Assembly: GCA_041494245.1 (NCBI GenBank)
Contig: JBGQAK010000013.1
Coordinates: forward strand, 66,251-130,250
Direction of reading: 5' to 3'
Length of the DNA stretch: 64,000 nt
From: RBG-13-68-16 sp041494245
Lineage (GTDB): Bacteria > Acidobacteriota > Thermoanaerobaculia > Thermoanaerobaculales > Thermoanaerobaculaceae
Shown: in pieces, positions 19,032 through 26,568 of the stretch
Numbering within the stretch: position 1 is the first letter of the stretch
How the letters are laid out: the number at the start of each line of letters is the position of its first letter
The notes under the pieces: generated by a model
What the model saw: only the letters and a program-made list of their open reading frames with translations
Told to the model about the DNA's origin: nothing
Databases searched by the model: none
Program-made: the position numbers and the translations under genes

Positions 19032-19754
19032 GTGGCCGAAACTGCAGTTGGGCGCGGTGTTGTCGCGGTCGCCGTACCGGGAGGGCTCGCCGTTTTTGGC
19101 GATGCGAACGGCGCCGCGCGCGCCCTCGACTCGCACGCCCTCGTGGCCGCCGCGGCGGACGCCGTGGCGCGTCTCGTCGGGCGGCCCGTGCCCGCCCTCT
19201 ACGCGCGCCAGGAGCACACGCGCCTGGCCTTTTCCTTCAGCGCCGCGGACGAGCTCCCGCCCGGGCCGCACCTGGTGGGGACGTGCGACGCCTTGCTCAC
19301 CGCCCAGCCTTTCACGGCGCTGACGGTACGCACCGCCGACTGCCTGCCGGTGGCACTGGCCGGCGGCGGCGTGGTGGCGATGGTGCACGCTGGCTGGCGG
19401 GGGCTCGCCGCCGACGTGCTGGGCGCTGTGGTCGAGCGCATACGCTCGGAGTACGGCGTGAGTCCGGGCGGTGTCCATGCGGTGATCGGCGTCGGCATCG
19501 GACCCTGCCACTACCGGGTCGGCGAGGAGGTCTTCACGGCGCTGGCCCGCCACCGCGTGGCGGGCGAGGAGTGGCGCGGGGACGGCGCGGTGGACCTCGC
19601 CTGCTGGGCGCGCGGCCGGCTCGCCGCGCTGGGGGTCGCGGGGGTGCGCGTGCGCGTCCTCCCGGGGTGCACCGCCTGTTCCCCCTCCCACTACTCCTAC
19701 CGGCGCGACGGGAGCCTCGCCGGCCGCCAGTGGAGCGCGGTCGTGTTGACGTAG
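19032..19754 (+). CDS. pgeF: Peptidoglycan editing factor PgeF (YfiH, multicopper/laccase-domain family)
   Basis: PgeF-family proteins remove misincorporated L-Ser from muropeptide precursors in E. coli; related enzymes act as purine nucleoside phosphorylases. The 240-residue product shows LVGTCDALLTAQ, TVRTADCLPVAL, the HAGWRG motif with the metal-binding His, and GVGIGPCHYRVGEEV with the catalytic Cys and His. The C-terminal CTACSPSHYSYRRDG is also conserved. It begins with GTG at 19032, six bases after TAGCAT, and stands divergent from ftsE. Confidence 0.93.
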   Translation: MAETAVGRGVVAVAVPGGLAVFGDANGAARALDSHALVAAAADAVARLVGRPVPALYARQEHTRLAFSFSAADELPPGPHLVGTCDALLTAQPFTALTVRTADCLPVALAGGGVVAMVHAGWRGLAADVLGAVVERIRSEYGVSPGGVHAVIGVGIGPCHYRVGEEVFTALARHRVAGEEWRGDGAVDLACWARGRLAALGVAGVRVRVLPGCTACSPSHYSYRRDGSLAGRQWSAVVLT

Positions 19755-19812
19755 GGGCTCCGCCCCACCGCCCCGATTCCTTCTTGAAGCTGCCGCTTCT
19801 GGTTCTTGTGTA

Positions 19813-19830
19813 GCCCCACGTGCGCGGGGC
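19813..19830. repeat. Short hairpin between convergent pgeF and rlmN
   Basis: GCCCC and GGGGC are separated by eight bases. The flanking bases on the minus strand (TTTTCTTGCCCCGCG) resemble the arm motifs of the large four-copy element at 47.8-64 kb, so this may be a solitary fragment of it. No T-run follows on either strand, so it is not a typical terminator. Confidence 0.3.
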
Positions 19831-19849
19831 AAGAAAAGACTTTGAAGGG

Positions 19850-20926
19850 CTAGCCTTGGTTCGGCGCGGGGGAAGGGGACGCGGAGGTCCCGGAGGAAAT
19901 CTGTCCGCGCAGCTGCCCGCACGCCGCCGCCACGTCGCACCCCTTGCTCCAGCGCACGGTGACGTTGACGTGGACCGCGGCGAGGACGCCGGCGAACGCG
20001 CTGATCGTCTCCTCATCCGGCGCGGCAAAGCCCGGGAGGTAGCGCTCGTCGGGGTTGAGCGGGATGAGGTTCACCTTGCACGGGATTCCGCGTAGCAGGC
20101 GCGGCAGGCGGCGTGCGTCGTCCAGCGAGTCGTTGAGCCCGGCCAGCATGACGTACTCGAAGGTGATGCGGCGGCCGCGCTCGAGAGGGAACGCGCGCAG
20201 TGCGTCGAGCAGCTCGTCGAGGGTCCACCGCGCCGCGGCGGGCATCAGTGCCTTGCGCTGCTCCTGGGTCGTGGCGTTGAGCGAGACCGCGAGCTTGGGA
20301 CGGTGCTCGAGCTCGGCGAGCTTTCGCAGGCCCGGCACGATGCCGCTCGTCGAGACGGTGATTCGACGGAGGCTCACGGTCTCGGAGAGCAGCTCCACCG
20401 CTCGGGTGACGCCGGGCACGTTTAGGAGCGGCTCGCCCATGCCCATGAAGACGACGTTCACGCTCGCGCCGACCAGGCCCTCGTGCCGCATGATCGCCCG
20501 GAACTGCCCGAAGATCTCGCCGCCGGAGAGGTTGCGGCCCGCGCCCAGGACGCCGGTCACACAGAAGACGCACCCGACCGCGCAACCTGCTTGTGAAGAA
20601 AGGCACAAGGTGGTGTGCCCCTCCATCGGCATCGCCACCGCCTCGACCACCGCGCCGTCGGGATAGGCGAGGACGAACTTGGCGGTGCCCTCGTCGCCGC
20701 GGCGGACCTCGACGACCTGCGGGTCGTGCACGACCGCTCGGAGCGCGAGCTCCTCGCGAAGCGACCTGGGGATGTTGGTCATCTCGTCGAGGCTTCCGGC
20801 GAGGCGGCGCACCAGCCACTGGTAGACCTGCTGGGCGCGGTAGGGACGGGCGTCGAGCCGGCCGAGAAGCTCGACCAGCTCAGCGCGGCTGGCGCCGACG
20901 AGGTTGAGGGGGGTCTGGGTCCGCAT
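19850..20926 (-). CDS. rlmN: Dual-specificity 23S rRNA/tRNA methyltransferase RlmN (radical SAM)
   Basis: RlmN methylates C2 of A2503 in 23S rRNA and of A37 in tRNAs. The radical SAM cluster motif is CAVGCVFC, preceded by CLSSQAG; GEPLLNVPGV, GIVPGLRKLAE and PKLAVSLNA follow, and the second catalytic Cys is in WSKGCDVAAACGQL near the end. The product is about 358 residues, typical length. The N-terminal RPYRAQQVYQWLV helix is present. I used the ATG at 20926; a GTG at 20938 is an alternative. The start overlaps the preceding unknown gene by about 47 bases. It converges on pgeF. Confidence 0.94.
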   Translation of the reverse strand: MRTQTPLNLVGASRAELVELLGRLDARPYRAQQVYQWLVRRLAGSLDEMTNIPRSLREELALRAVVHDPQVVEVRRGDEGTAKFVLAYPDGAVVEAVAMPMEGHTTLCLSSQAGCAVGCVFCVTGVLGAGRNLSGGEIFGQFRAIMRHEGLVGASVNVVFMGMGEPLLNVPGVTRAVELLSETVSLRRITVSTSGIVPGLRKLAELEHRPKLAVSLNATTQEQRKALMPAAARWTLDELLDALRAFPLERGRRITFEYVMLAGLNDSLDDARRLPRLLRGIPCKVNLIPLNPDERYLPGFAAPDEETISAFAGVLAAVHVNVTVRWSKGCDVAAACGQLRGQISSGTSASPSPAPNQG

Positions 20927-21212
20927 CCGCGCTCTCACTGACGATCCCCACGGAGCGCAGGAACTCCGCGTCCTTCTGGCTCCATTGTGGCACGCCGTCG
21001 CGCCGGTCGGCGATCACCACGCGGGGCCCCTCTCTGCCCGGCACGAGCTCAACCGTGACCAGGGGGGAGAGCCCGAGACGCTGCAGGGTTGCACACGCGG
21101 CCTGTAGGTCGGGGTCGGCCTCAATCTGAGAGGCGAGCGCCTCAATAAACGAGCTCAGCAGCGTGTCCTTGTTGGGAGACCGTCCACGTATCTTCACACT
21201 TGGGGAAACCAT
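20880..21212 (-). CDS. Protein of unknown function overlapping rlmN
   Basis: The 110-residue product starts MVSPSVKIRGRSPNKDTLLS and contains a helical segment (LSSFIEALASQIEADPDLQ) followed by LVTVELVPGREGPRVVIADRR and VPQWSQKDAEFLRSVGI. The strand-rich middle could be a small alpha/beta fold; I recognise no family. The C-terminal tail is Pro/Arg-rich because it overlaps the start of rlmN. An in-frame ATG at 21302 would run through the start of the divergent kinase gene and is unlikely. Confidence 0.5.
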   Translation of the reverse strand: MVSPSVKIRGRSPNKDTLLSSFIEALASQIEADPDLQAACATLQRLGLSPLVTVELVPGREGPRVVIADRRDGVPQWSQKDAEFLRSVGIVSESADADPDPPQPRRRQPR

Positions 21213-21245
21213 CGCGGGGTGCGCCCAATTTCCGCGCCGCCAGGG

Positions 21246-21251
21246 TACCAT
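21246..21251 (+). promoter_or_regulatory. Candidate -10 hexamer of the AmgK-like gene, leaderless start
   Basis: TACCAT ends eight bases before the GTG at 21260; there is no ribosome-binding site. Confidence 0.45.
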
Positions 21252-21259
21252 GCGGGACC

Positions 21260-22171
21260 GTGGGGAGTCTGGAGTCCGGCCTGGCGGTCCTTGGCCTCGC
21301 ACCGGTCCGGGTGACGGAACTGGCCGGCGACGCCTCGCACCGCCGCTTCTTCCGAGTCGTCCTCACTGGCGGGGCGACGGTCGTCGCCGCCCTCTACCCG
21401 GCTGGGCAGGAGCCCCAGGCGGAGCGCGACCACCGGGTGCAACTCTGGGGGTGGGAACGCCGCCTGCCCATCCCCCGGCCGCTCGGCTGGGAGGGCCTGG
21501 TCACGGCCAGCCAGGACGTCGGCGACGACGACCTGGAACGCGCCCACGCCGAGACGTACGAGCGGGTGCTGACGCTGGCGCTCGACACGCTGGCGGCGTT
21601 CCAGGGGTGCGAGCTCGCCGACCTCCCGACGGCACCGTTCGACGCGGCGTTCTTCCGCGCGGAGCTTGCGGTGTTCGAAGAGCTCGCGCTGCCGGCCGCG
21701 GCGCAGCGTGATCCGGAGGTAGCGGCGTTCCTCGACCGGCTCGCGGCGAGCCTCGCCTCCCATCCTTTCCGGCTGGTGCACCGCGACTTCCACTTCAACA
21801 ACCTGTTCCTGCTGGGCGGCACGGTGTGGGCTCTGGACTTCCAGGACATGCGCGCGGGTCCCGACACCTACGACCTCGCCTCGCTGCTGCGCGAACGGGG
21901 AGGCGCCTCGCTGGCCGGAGCGGAGCGCCCCTGGGTGGCACGCGCGGCCGCTCGGTTCGGCTGGAAGGCGGGTTGGGAGGGGCGGTACGTCGAGTGCGCC
22001 GCGCAGCGCGGCCTGAAGGTCATCGGCACCTTCCTGCGCCTGTCCGCGCGCGGCCGGGTCGGCTACCTGCGCTGGCTTCCGGACGTGCGCGAGCGCGCGG
22101 GGGCGGCCCTCGCGACGCTCTCCGCCCCCGAGGAGCTGCGCCGGGCCGTCGGCGATCCGCAAGGGCTATAA
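21260..22171 (+). CDS. AmgK-like sugar kinase / aminoglycoside phosphotransferase fold
   Basis: The family phosphorylates the anomeric position of cell-wall amino sugars (AmgK on MurNAc/GlcNAc in pseudomonads, as a peptidoglycan recycling step). The 303-residue product shows DASHRRFFRV for nucleotide binding, the catalytic loop HRDFHFNNLFL, and the metal-binding DFQDMRAGPDTYDLASLL, which is the usual wording in the AmgK group. LKVIGTFLRLSARGR near the C-terminus is also typical. The usual partner murU is not in the window. The gene starts with GTG eight bases after TACCAT, and its stop sits inside the -10 of tatA. Confidence 0.8.
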   Translation: MGSLESGLAVLGLAPVRVTELAGDASHRRFFRVVLTGGATVVAALYPAGQEPQAERDHRVQLWGWERRLPIPRPLGWEGLVTASQDVGDDDLERAHAETYERVLTLALDTLAAFQGCELADLPTAPFDAAFFRAELAVFEELALPAAAQRDPEVAAFLDRLAASLASHPFRLVHRDFHFNNLFLLGGTVWALDFQDMRAGPDTYDLASLLRERGGASLAGAERPWVARAAARFGWKAGWEGRYVECAAQRGLKVIGTFLRLSARGRVGYLRWLPDVRERAGAALATLSAPEELRRAVGDPQGL

Positions 22172-22172
22172 T
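22167..22172 (+). promoter_or_regulatory. Consensus -10 box upstream of tatA
   Basis: TATAAT overlaps the stop of the preceding gene and lies 20 bases before the tatA ATG, leaving room for its GGAGG. No obvious -35 is seen. Confidence 0.4.
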
Positions 22173-22192
22173 CGCCACCGGAGGGAAGCCAT

Positions 22193-22387
22193 ATGTTCGG
22201 TTCAATAGGCGTGCCGGAGCTTCTTTTGATCCTTCTGATCGTGATCATCATCTTCGGCGCCGGCAAGCTTCCCCAGCTTGGGAAAGGGATCGGTGAGGGC
22301 ATCAGGAACTTCAGGAACTCGCTCAAGGGCGAACCCGAGAACAAAGAAGGGACCCCGAAGGGCAACGATGGGTCAAAGAACGGCTGA
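22193..22387 (+). CDS. tatA: Twin-arginine translocase subunit TatA/TatE
   Basis: TatA multimers form the pore that exports folded proteins. The 64-residue product has one membrane helix (VPELLLILLIVIIIFGAGKLP, residues about 7-26) with the FGAGKLPQLGK hinge, an amphipathic helix (GKGIGEGIRNFRNSLK) and a charged tail. CGGAGG lies about 11 bases before the ATG at 22193. Its 3' end overlaps the convergent lytic transglycosylase gene by 15 bases. No tatC is in the window. Confidence 0.93.
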   Translation: MFGSIGVPELLLILLIVIIIFGAGKLPQLGKGIGEGIRNFRNSLKGEPENKEGTPKGNDGSKNG

Positions 22388-22975
22388 CGGTTGGTACCTG
22401 AACCGGCTCGACCCCGCGAGCTCGAGCCCGGTCAGCCTCTCGTAGGCGGCAGCAACCCGAGCGATGAACGTCCTGGTCTCACGGTAGGGAGGGACCGTTC
22501 CCCAGCGGCGGACGGCGCCCGGGCCCGCGTTGTAGGCAGCCAGGGCAAGCTCGACGTCACCCCCGAACGTTTCGAGCAACGCGGCAAGGTAGCGGCAGCC
22601 CGCCTCCAGGTTGCGGGCCGGGTCGGCGGCGTCCGGGAAGCCGATCTCTGCGGCGGTCTGGGGGAGCACCTGCATGAGCCCCACCGCACCCTTGGGGGAG
22701 ACCGCGTCGGTCGCCTGCCGCGACTCGACCTCCACAACGGCGAGCACGAGCGCCGGGTCGAGACCCTCCCTGGTGGCTGCGGCGATGACCCTCTGCTCGA
22801 ACGGCGTGGACTCGTCGAACGGGCTGCTCTCCACTGGGACCGCGACGCCCGTGGAGCTCTCGACCCACGTTGAGGCGAGGAGTGGCGCCTTTTCGGGCCG
22901 CTGGGTCAGCGCGACGAGGATGCAGCCGAGGGCGAAGCTGCCCCACACCGCGGCGGTTTGCCGCCCGCCAAACAC
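22373..22975 (-). CDS. Lytic transglycosylase (SLT domain), membrane-anchored or secreted
   Basis: This cleaves peptidoglycan glycan strands. A hydrophobic N-terminus (AVWGSFALGCILVALTQ) anchors or exports the 200-residue protein. The SLT domain is complete: VEVESRQATDAVSPKGAVGLMQVLPQTA contains the catalytic Glu, followed by NLEAGCRYLAALLETFGGDVELALAAYNAGPGAV and FIARV. It belongs to the Slt70/MltE-like family 1C. Downstream on the same strand it follows a Fis-type regulator gene by seven bases. Confidence 0.9.
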   Translation of the reverse strand: MFGGRQTAAVWGSFALGCILVALTQRPEKAPLLASTWVESSTGVAVPVESSPFDESTPFEQRVIAAATREGLDPALVLAVVEVESRQATDAVSPKGAVGLMQVLPQTAAEIGFPDAADPARNLEAGCRYLAALLETFGGDVELALAAYNAGPGAVRRWGTVPPYRETRTFIARVAAAYERLTGLELAGSSRFRYQPSAVL

Positions 22976-22982
22976 GGGGCTC

Positions 22983-23243
22983 CTAGGTGTTCTTCCGGCT
23001 GCGCTGGCCGTTGCGCTGCAGCTTGGCGCGGAGGGTGTTGCGGTGGATGCCGAGGGCGGCCGCCGCTTGCGACAGGTTCCCGCCGTGGCGGGCGACGGCC
23101 GCGCGCACGTAACGGACCTCGAAGACGTTCAGGGCTTCGTCGAGCTGCAGCCCGCGGTCGAGCAGGGCATCCGCAACGCTCCCGAGAGCGTCCCCCACCT
23201 CGCGCAACGCTGCGCGGCGCTCGTCAACGTTGGACGGGCTCAC
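22983..23243 (-). CDS. Fis-family helix-turn-helix protein
   Basis: The 86-residue product ends with GGNLSQAAAALGIHRNTLRAKLQRNG, the Fis/NtrC C-terminal helix-turn-helix, preceded by the helical dimer part (ALGSVADALLDRGLQLDEALNVFEVRYVRAAVAR). There is no AAA+ domain, so it is a stand-alone Fis-like DNA-binding protein. The GTG at 23243 overlaps the stop of the LysM gene (GTGA); a longer ATG start at 23309 would lie inside that gene. Targets are unknown. Confidence 0.8.
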   Translation of the reverse strand: MSPSNVDERRAALREVGDALGSVADALLDRGLQLDEALNVFEVRYVRAAVARHGGNLSQAAAALGIHRNTLRAKLQRNGQRSRKNT

Positions 23244-24382
23244 TTCACCTGGACTCGATCCCCGACGTACATCGGGCCGGTAGATCGTATCACTTTCGCG
23301 GTGGACCAATGGTCGCCGGTGGTGAGGACCGCCAGCTCCCCGAGGAGGACGCGGGGGGCGCCGGCGCGCGGGTTCTCACGGTAGACGATGCACTGGGTGC
23401 CGGGCGCGAGCTGGTCCGCCTCACCCAGGTCGATGAACACCGTGTGGTCCGCCCCGAAGGCGACATCGTCGTCCTTGGAGTAGGTGATGTAGCCCTTGGC
23501 GTTAGTGCTCGTGGGATCGCACCGCGTGGCCGGTGGTGTGAGCACGGTCATCGGGATGGGTATGGCCTCGAAGGGCTTGAGCCAGGCCCCGATGGGAATC
23601 GCGTCGCAGGAGGCGAGGATCTCTGCCGTCGCCGTGTGGTCCTGGGTGCACAGCACGCGGGCGTGCCCAACGTAGCGCACCACGGTCCCGAGCACGGCGT
23701 TGGTGGCCGGGTGGCGCAGTTGGCGCACGGCCAGGGTGACGAAGTACTCCTGGCCGGCCTTGACGCCCTCGGCCTCACCCCCCGACAGGTAGACGATGTC
23801 GTTCGTGCTGTACAGCGACTGGTACTGTACCGTCTCGGCCGATGCCACCATCAGTTGCGGTCTCGCGTCCCTGGGTCCGAGGTAGCCGAAGCAGTAGATG
23901 TCATCCTCGCCCCCGATCGGGACCAGCTCTCCGGCTGGCCCCTCGGCACCGGGCGCTACGCCGGCACCGGCGGCCCCTGGGGCTCCGGCGGCTCCCGGTG
24001 CTCCGGCGGCTCCCGGAGCGGCGGCGGCCGGTGCGGCCGGCGCTTGTGGTGGGACCGGCGCCTCAACCTCGGCCGCCTTCACGCCCACGACGAGGGGATC
24101 GCCGGGGTAGATCCAGTGCGCGTCGCGGATGTACCTGTTCTTCTCCCAGAGCTGCGGCCACAGGTAGGGGTTGCCCAGGAACTTGTCGGCCAGGGCCCAG
24201 AGCGTGTCTCCCTTCACGATGATGTAGACCTGGGCGTCGGCGGGGATGTCTGTCGGGAGCTCGTACGGTGTCCAGTGGTCGCCAACTTTGTGGAGCGGCT
24301 GTGGGGGAGGGTTAACTGCTTGACCCGCTGCGGTCCAGCTGACGCAGACCGTGGCGAGGATGGCAAGCATTGCGCGGCCCAT
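23240..24382 (-). CDS. Exported LysM-domain protein
   Basis: The 380-residue product has a signal peptide (MGRAMLAILATVCVSWTAAGQA), a LysM domain (VYIIVKGDTLWALADKFLG, then NPYLWPQLWEKN and IYPGDPLVV) that binds peptidoglycan, a Pro/Ala/Gly-rich linker with APGAAG repeats, and a 200-residue C-terminal beta-rich region. Such LysM plus FlgA/SAF-like tails occur in many Acidobacteriota and deltaproteobacteria. I chose the ATG at 24382 because TGGAGG lies five bases upstream; an ATG at 24403 adds seven residues. The stop overlaps the Fis-type gene. Confidence 0.82.
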   Translation of the reverse strand: MGRAMLAILATVCVSWTAAGQAVNPPPQPLHKVGDHWTPYELPTDIPADAQVYIIVKGDTLWALADKFLGNPYLWPQLWEKNRYIRDAHWIYPGDPLVVGVKAAEVEAPVPPQAPAAPAAAAPGAAGAPGAAGAPGAAGAGVAPGAEGPAGELVPIGGEDDIYCFGYLGPRDARPQLMVASAETVQYQSLYSTNDIVYLSGGEAEGVKAGQEYFVTLAVRQLRHPATNAVLGTVVRYVGHARVLCTQDHTATAEILASCDAIPIGAWLKPFEAIPIPMTVLTPPATRCDPTSTNAKGYITYSKDDDVAFGADHTVFIDLGEADQLAPGTQCIVYRENPRAGAPRVLLGELAVLTTGDHWSTAKVIRSTGPMYVGDRVQVK

Positions 24383-24455
24383 AGCAGTCCTCCAGTTCCG
24401 CATGGCGTAGTGACTCCACGACCAAAATAGCGTATCTACCGTGTATTCGTCAAAC

Positions 24456-25172
24456 TCAGTGCGCCGATTTCTTCGGTACGGCCGGTGTTGGCGGCGGCGC
24501 GGTGGGGAGACTGAAGCGCTCCTGAACTTTTTTCATCAGGGGTGCGGCTGCCTTTGCGGTTTCCGTATCGGGGTAGCTGGCGTACAGGAAGTCCAGCCGC
24601 TGCCTCGCACCTGCCCACGCCCCGATGTTGGCGTAGTGGGAAGCGATCAGGTATTCGTGTTTCGCGAGGTCTTCCAAGCACTTGGAGAGGAGCTCCCGGG
24701 CTTCCTTGGCGTACGGCGAGTTGGGGTAAAGCTGCACCGCCTGCTTGAGGTTGTCGGCGGCTTCGCGCACCGGGGTGAGGTCGCGCAGGGGGCCCTTGCG
24801 CTGCGCGTAGCTCACCTTCCCGAGCATCAGGAGGGCATAGGCGCGGTTCGGGTCGTTGGGGAAGCGGTTGACGAAGTCCCTGTAGCGCAGCTGCGCCTCG
24901 GTCAGGCTTTCGGTGTCGTGCGCGTTGTAGAAGGTGTCGGCCACCTTGAGGGCGCCCTTGCGGCCGACCGGGTCGTTGGGGAAGGAATCCGACAGGAAGG
25001 AGTAGTACTTCCGCGCCTCCTCCCACTTCTTCTTGGCAGTGAGCTCGTCGCCCTTCGCCAGGATCTGCTCCTTGGACAGGGAACCCATCTCGTTCAGGAA
25101 GCCCTGCTCCGGGTTCTTGTGGGAACACGCCGCCAGGAAGAGCAGCGCCGCCGCTGCCATCAACCGCCTCAT
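24456..25172 (-). CDS. bamD: Outer membrane assembly lipoprotein BamD-like
   Basis: BamD is the essential lipoprotein of the beta-barrel assembly machine. The 238-residue product has a lipoprotein signal with lipobox LAAC (Cys16) and five TPR-like helices: EEARKYYSFLSDSFPNDPVGR, AQLRYRDFVNRFPNDPNRAYALLMLGKVSYAQ and ADNLKQAVQLYPNSPYAKEARELL are classic BamD/YfiO wording. The ATG at 25172 overlaps the rpe stop by one base (TAATG). No ribosome-binding site of its own is needed in that arrangement. Confidence 0.88.
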   Translation of the reverse strand: MRRLMAAAALLFLAACSHKNPEQGFLNEMGSLSKEQILAKGDELTAKKKWEEARKYYSFLSDSFPNDPVGRKGALKVADTFYNAHDTESLTEAQLRYRDFVNRFPNDPNRAYALLMLGKVSYAQRKGPLRDLTPVREAADNLKQAVQLYPNSPYAKEARELLSKCLEDLAKHEYLIASHYANIGAWAGARQRLDFLYASYPDTETAKAAAPLMKKVQERFSLPTAPPPTPAVPKKSAH

Positions 25173-25831
25173 TAGGCGTCCTCCCCCCGCAGCGCCGCGA
25201 TCGCGCGGCGCCGGTCGGCGGCACCGAACACGGCCGTGCCCGCGACCAGGATGTCCACGCCGAGGTCTCTGAGCTGCTTGGCGTTACGCGTTTCCACACC
25301 GCCGTCCACGGCGACCTCCACCGCCGTGCCCCACCGATCGCGGGCGGCGCGCAGCCGGGCGATCTTCTCGAGCATCTCGGGGATCAGGTGCTGGCCCCCG
25401 AAACCGGGGTTGACCGTCATCACGAGGACGAAGTCCACGAAAGGCCAGACCTCCTCGAGAGCGGACGCCGGCGTGCTGGGGTTGAGGGCGACCCCGGGCT
25501 GGGCGCCCAGGGAGCGGATGTGCGTCAGGCTCCGGTGCAGGTGTGGCACGACCTCGACGTGTACGGCGATCCGGTTCGCCCCGGCCTGCACGAACGGCTC
25601 GAGCAGGCCGTCGGGGTTGGTCACCATCAGGTGGACGTCCAAAGGCAGTTGTGTGATGTGGCGCACCGCGGCGCACAGTCCCGGCCCGAAGGTCAGGTTG
25701 GGGACGAAATGGCCGTCCATCACGTCGAAGTGGAGCAGGTCGGCGCCCGCCGCCTCGACCGAGCGGACCTCGTCTCCCACGTGACCCAGATCACACGACA
25801 GCAACGACGGCGCGACCCTGACTTTTCTCAT
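25172..25831 (-). CDS. rpe: Ribulose-phosphate 3-epimerase
   Basis: Rpe interconverts ribulose 5-phosphate and xylulose 5-phosphate. The 219-residue TIM barrel has all motifs: VAPSLLSCDLGHVGDEV, HFDVMDGHFVPNLTFGP (metal-binding His and catalytic Asp), DVHLMVTNP, VLVMTVNPGFGGQ and the phosphate site VAVDGGV and VAGTAVFG. Its ATG at 25831 overlaps the PASTA gene stop as ATGA and its own stop overlaps bamD, so three genes are translationally coupled. Confidence 0.95.
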   Translation of the reverse strand: MRKVRVAPSLLSCDLGHVGDEVRSVEAAGADLLHFDVMDGHFVPNLTFGPGLCAAVRHITQLPLDVHLMVTNPDGLLEPFVQAGANRIAVHVEVVPHLHRSLTHIRSLGAQPGVALNPSTPASALEEVWPFVDFVLVMTVNPGFGGQHLIPEMLEKIARLRAARDRWGTAVEVAVDGGVETRNAKQLRDLGVDILVAGTAVFGAADRRRAIAALRGEDA

Positions 25832-26541
25832 CGGCTCACCCACAGGCCCACCACGGCGGCCAGGGGCGCGGGCCCCCCGGCCTGGGGATCTTGCCGCAGC
25901 ACCATCCCGGGCGGGACGCCCGGGTAAGACACCCGCTGGACGGTGGCGAGCTGGAACCCCCGGTTCTGAAGGGCGCGGGCGGCTTCGTTTTCCGCTTTGC
26001 CCACGAAGTCGGGCATCACGAAGCGCTTCTCCCGCGGCGCGCGGTTCACCAGCAAGGTGACCCCCGACCCGGGGGCGACCAGCGTGTCGGGGCCCGGCAT
26101 CTGCGCCAGGACCACCACGCCGTCGGCCTGCCCGTCGACCTCGCAGCGCCGCTCCACGGTGAGGTGCTCGGACTCGACCTGGGCCTCGGCCAGCGAGAGC
26201 GGCAGGCCGGCGAGGTCCGCGAGCTTCTGCACGGCCTTCCCCAGTGAGGGGAAAAGGAGCACCGTGTTGCCGCGCTTGAGCTCGAACCCTGCGATGGGGC
26301 GCTGCGACGCGATGTGCCCCGCAGCCACCTGCGGATCGAACACCCCCTGCTGGATCCTGGCGACGAGTCCGGCGTTCTGGATGACGGCGGCGGCGTGGGC
26401 CGCCTCCATTCCTGTGACGTTGGGCATGTGGGCCGCCGAGGAGCGCAGGCTCACCCAGAGCACGACCCAAACGGCAACACCGCAGCCAATCACCAGGCCG
26501 ACGGCGGCCGCCAGCCAGCGAAGCAAACGGCTCGCTCCCAT
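25828..26541 (-). CDS. Membrane-anchored PASTA-domain protein
   Basis: The 237-residue product has one N-terminal span (LLRWLAAAVGLVIGCGVAVWVVLWVSL) and three PASTA repeats outside: MPNVTGMEAAHAAAVIQNAGL, LADLAGLPLSLAEAQVESEHL and MPDFVGKAENEAARALQNRGF, each followed by a Pro/Gly-rich strand pair. PASTA repeats bind peptidoglycan fragments; here no kinase domain is attached. The ATG at 26541 gives a sensible membrane-anchor start. It heads the PASTA-rpe-bamD run and is divergent from nfo. Confidence 0.85.
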   Translation of the reverse strand: MGASRLLRWLAAAVGLVIGCGVAVWVVLWVSLRSSAAHMPNVTGMEAAHAAAVIQNAGLVARIQQGVFDPQVAAGHIASQRPIAGFELKRGNTVLLFPSLGKAVQKLADLAGLPLSLAEAQVESEHLTVERRCEVDGQADGVVVLAQMPGPDTLVAPGSGVTLLVNRAPREKRFVMPDFVGKAENEAARALQNRGFQLATVQRVSYPGVPPGMVLRQDPQAGGPAPLAAVVGLWVSR

Positions 26542-26554
26542 CGCGGGGTGAGGG

Positions 26555-26560
26555 TAACAT
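26555..26560 (+). promoter_or_regulatory. Candidate -10 of nfo; same palindrome serves the opposite strand
   Basis: TAACAT ends eight bases before the GTG start of nfo. The overlapping minus-strand hexamer TATGTT points toward the PASTA gene, so GGTAACATACC could be a shared bidirectional -10. Confidence 0.4.
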
Positions 26561-26568
26561 ACCGGACC

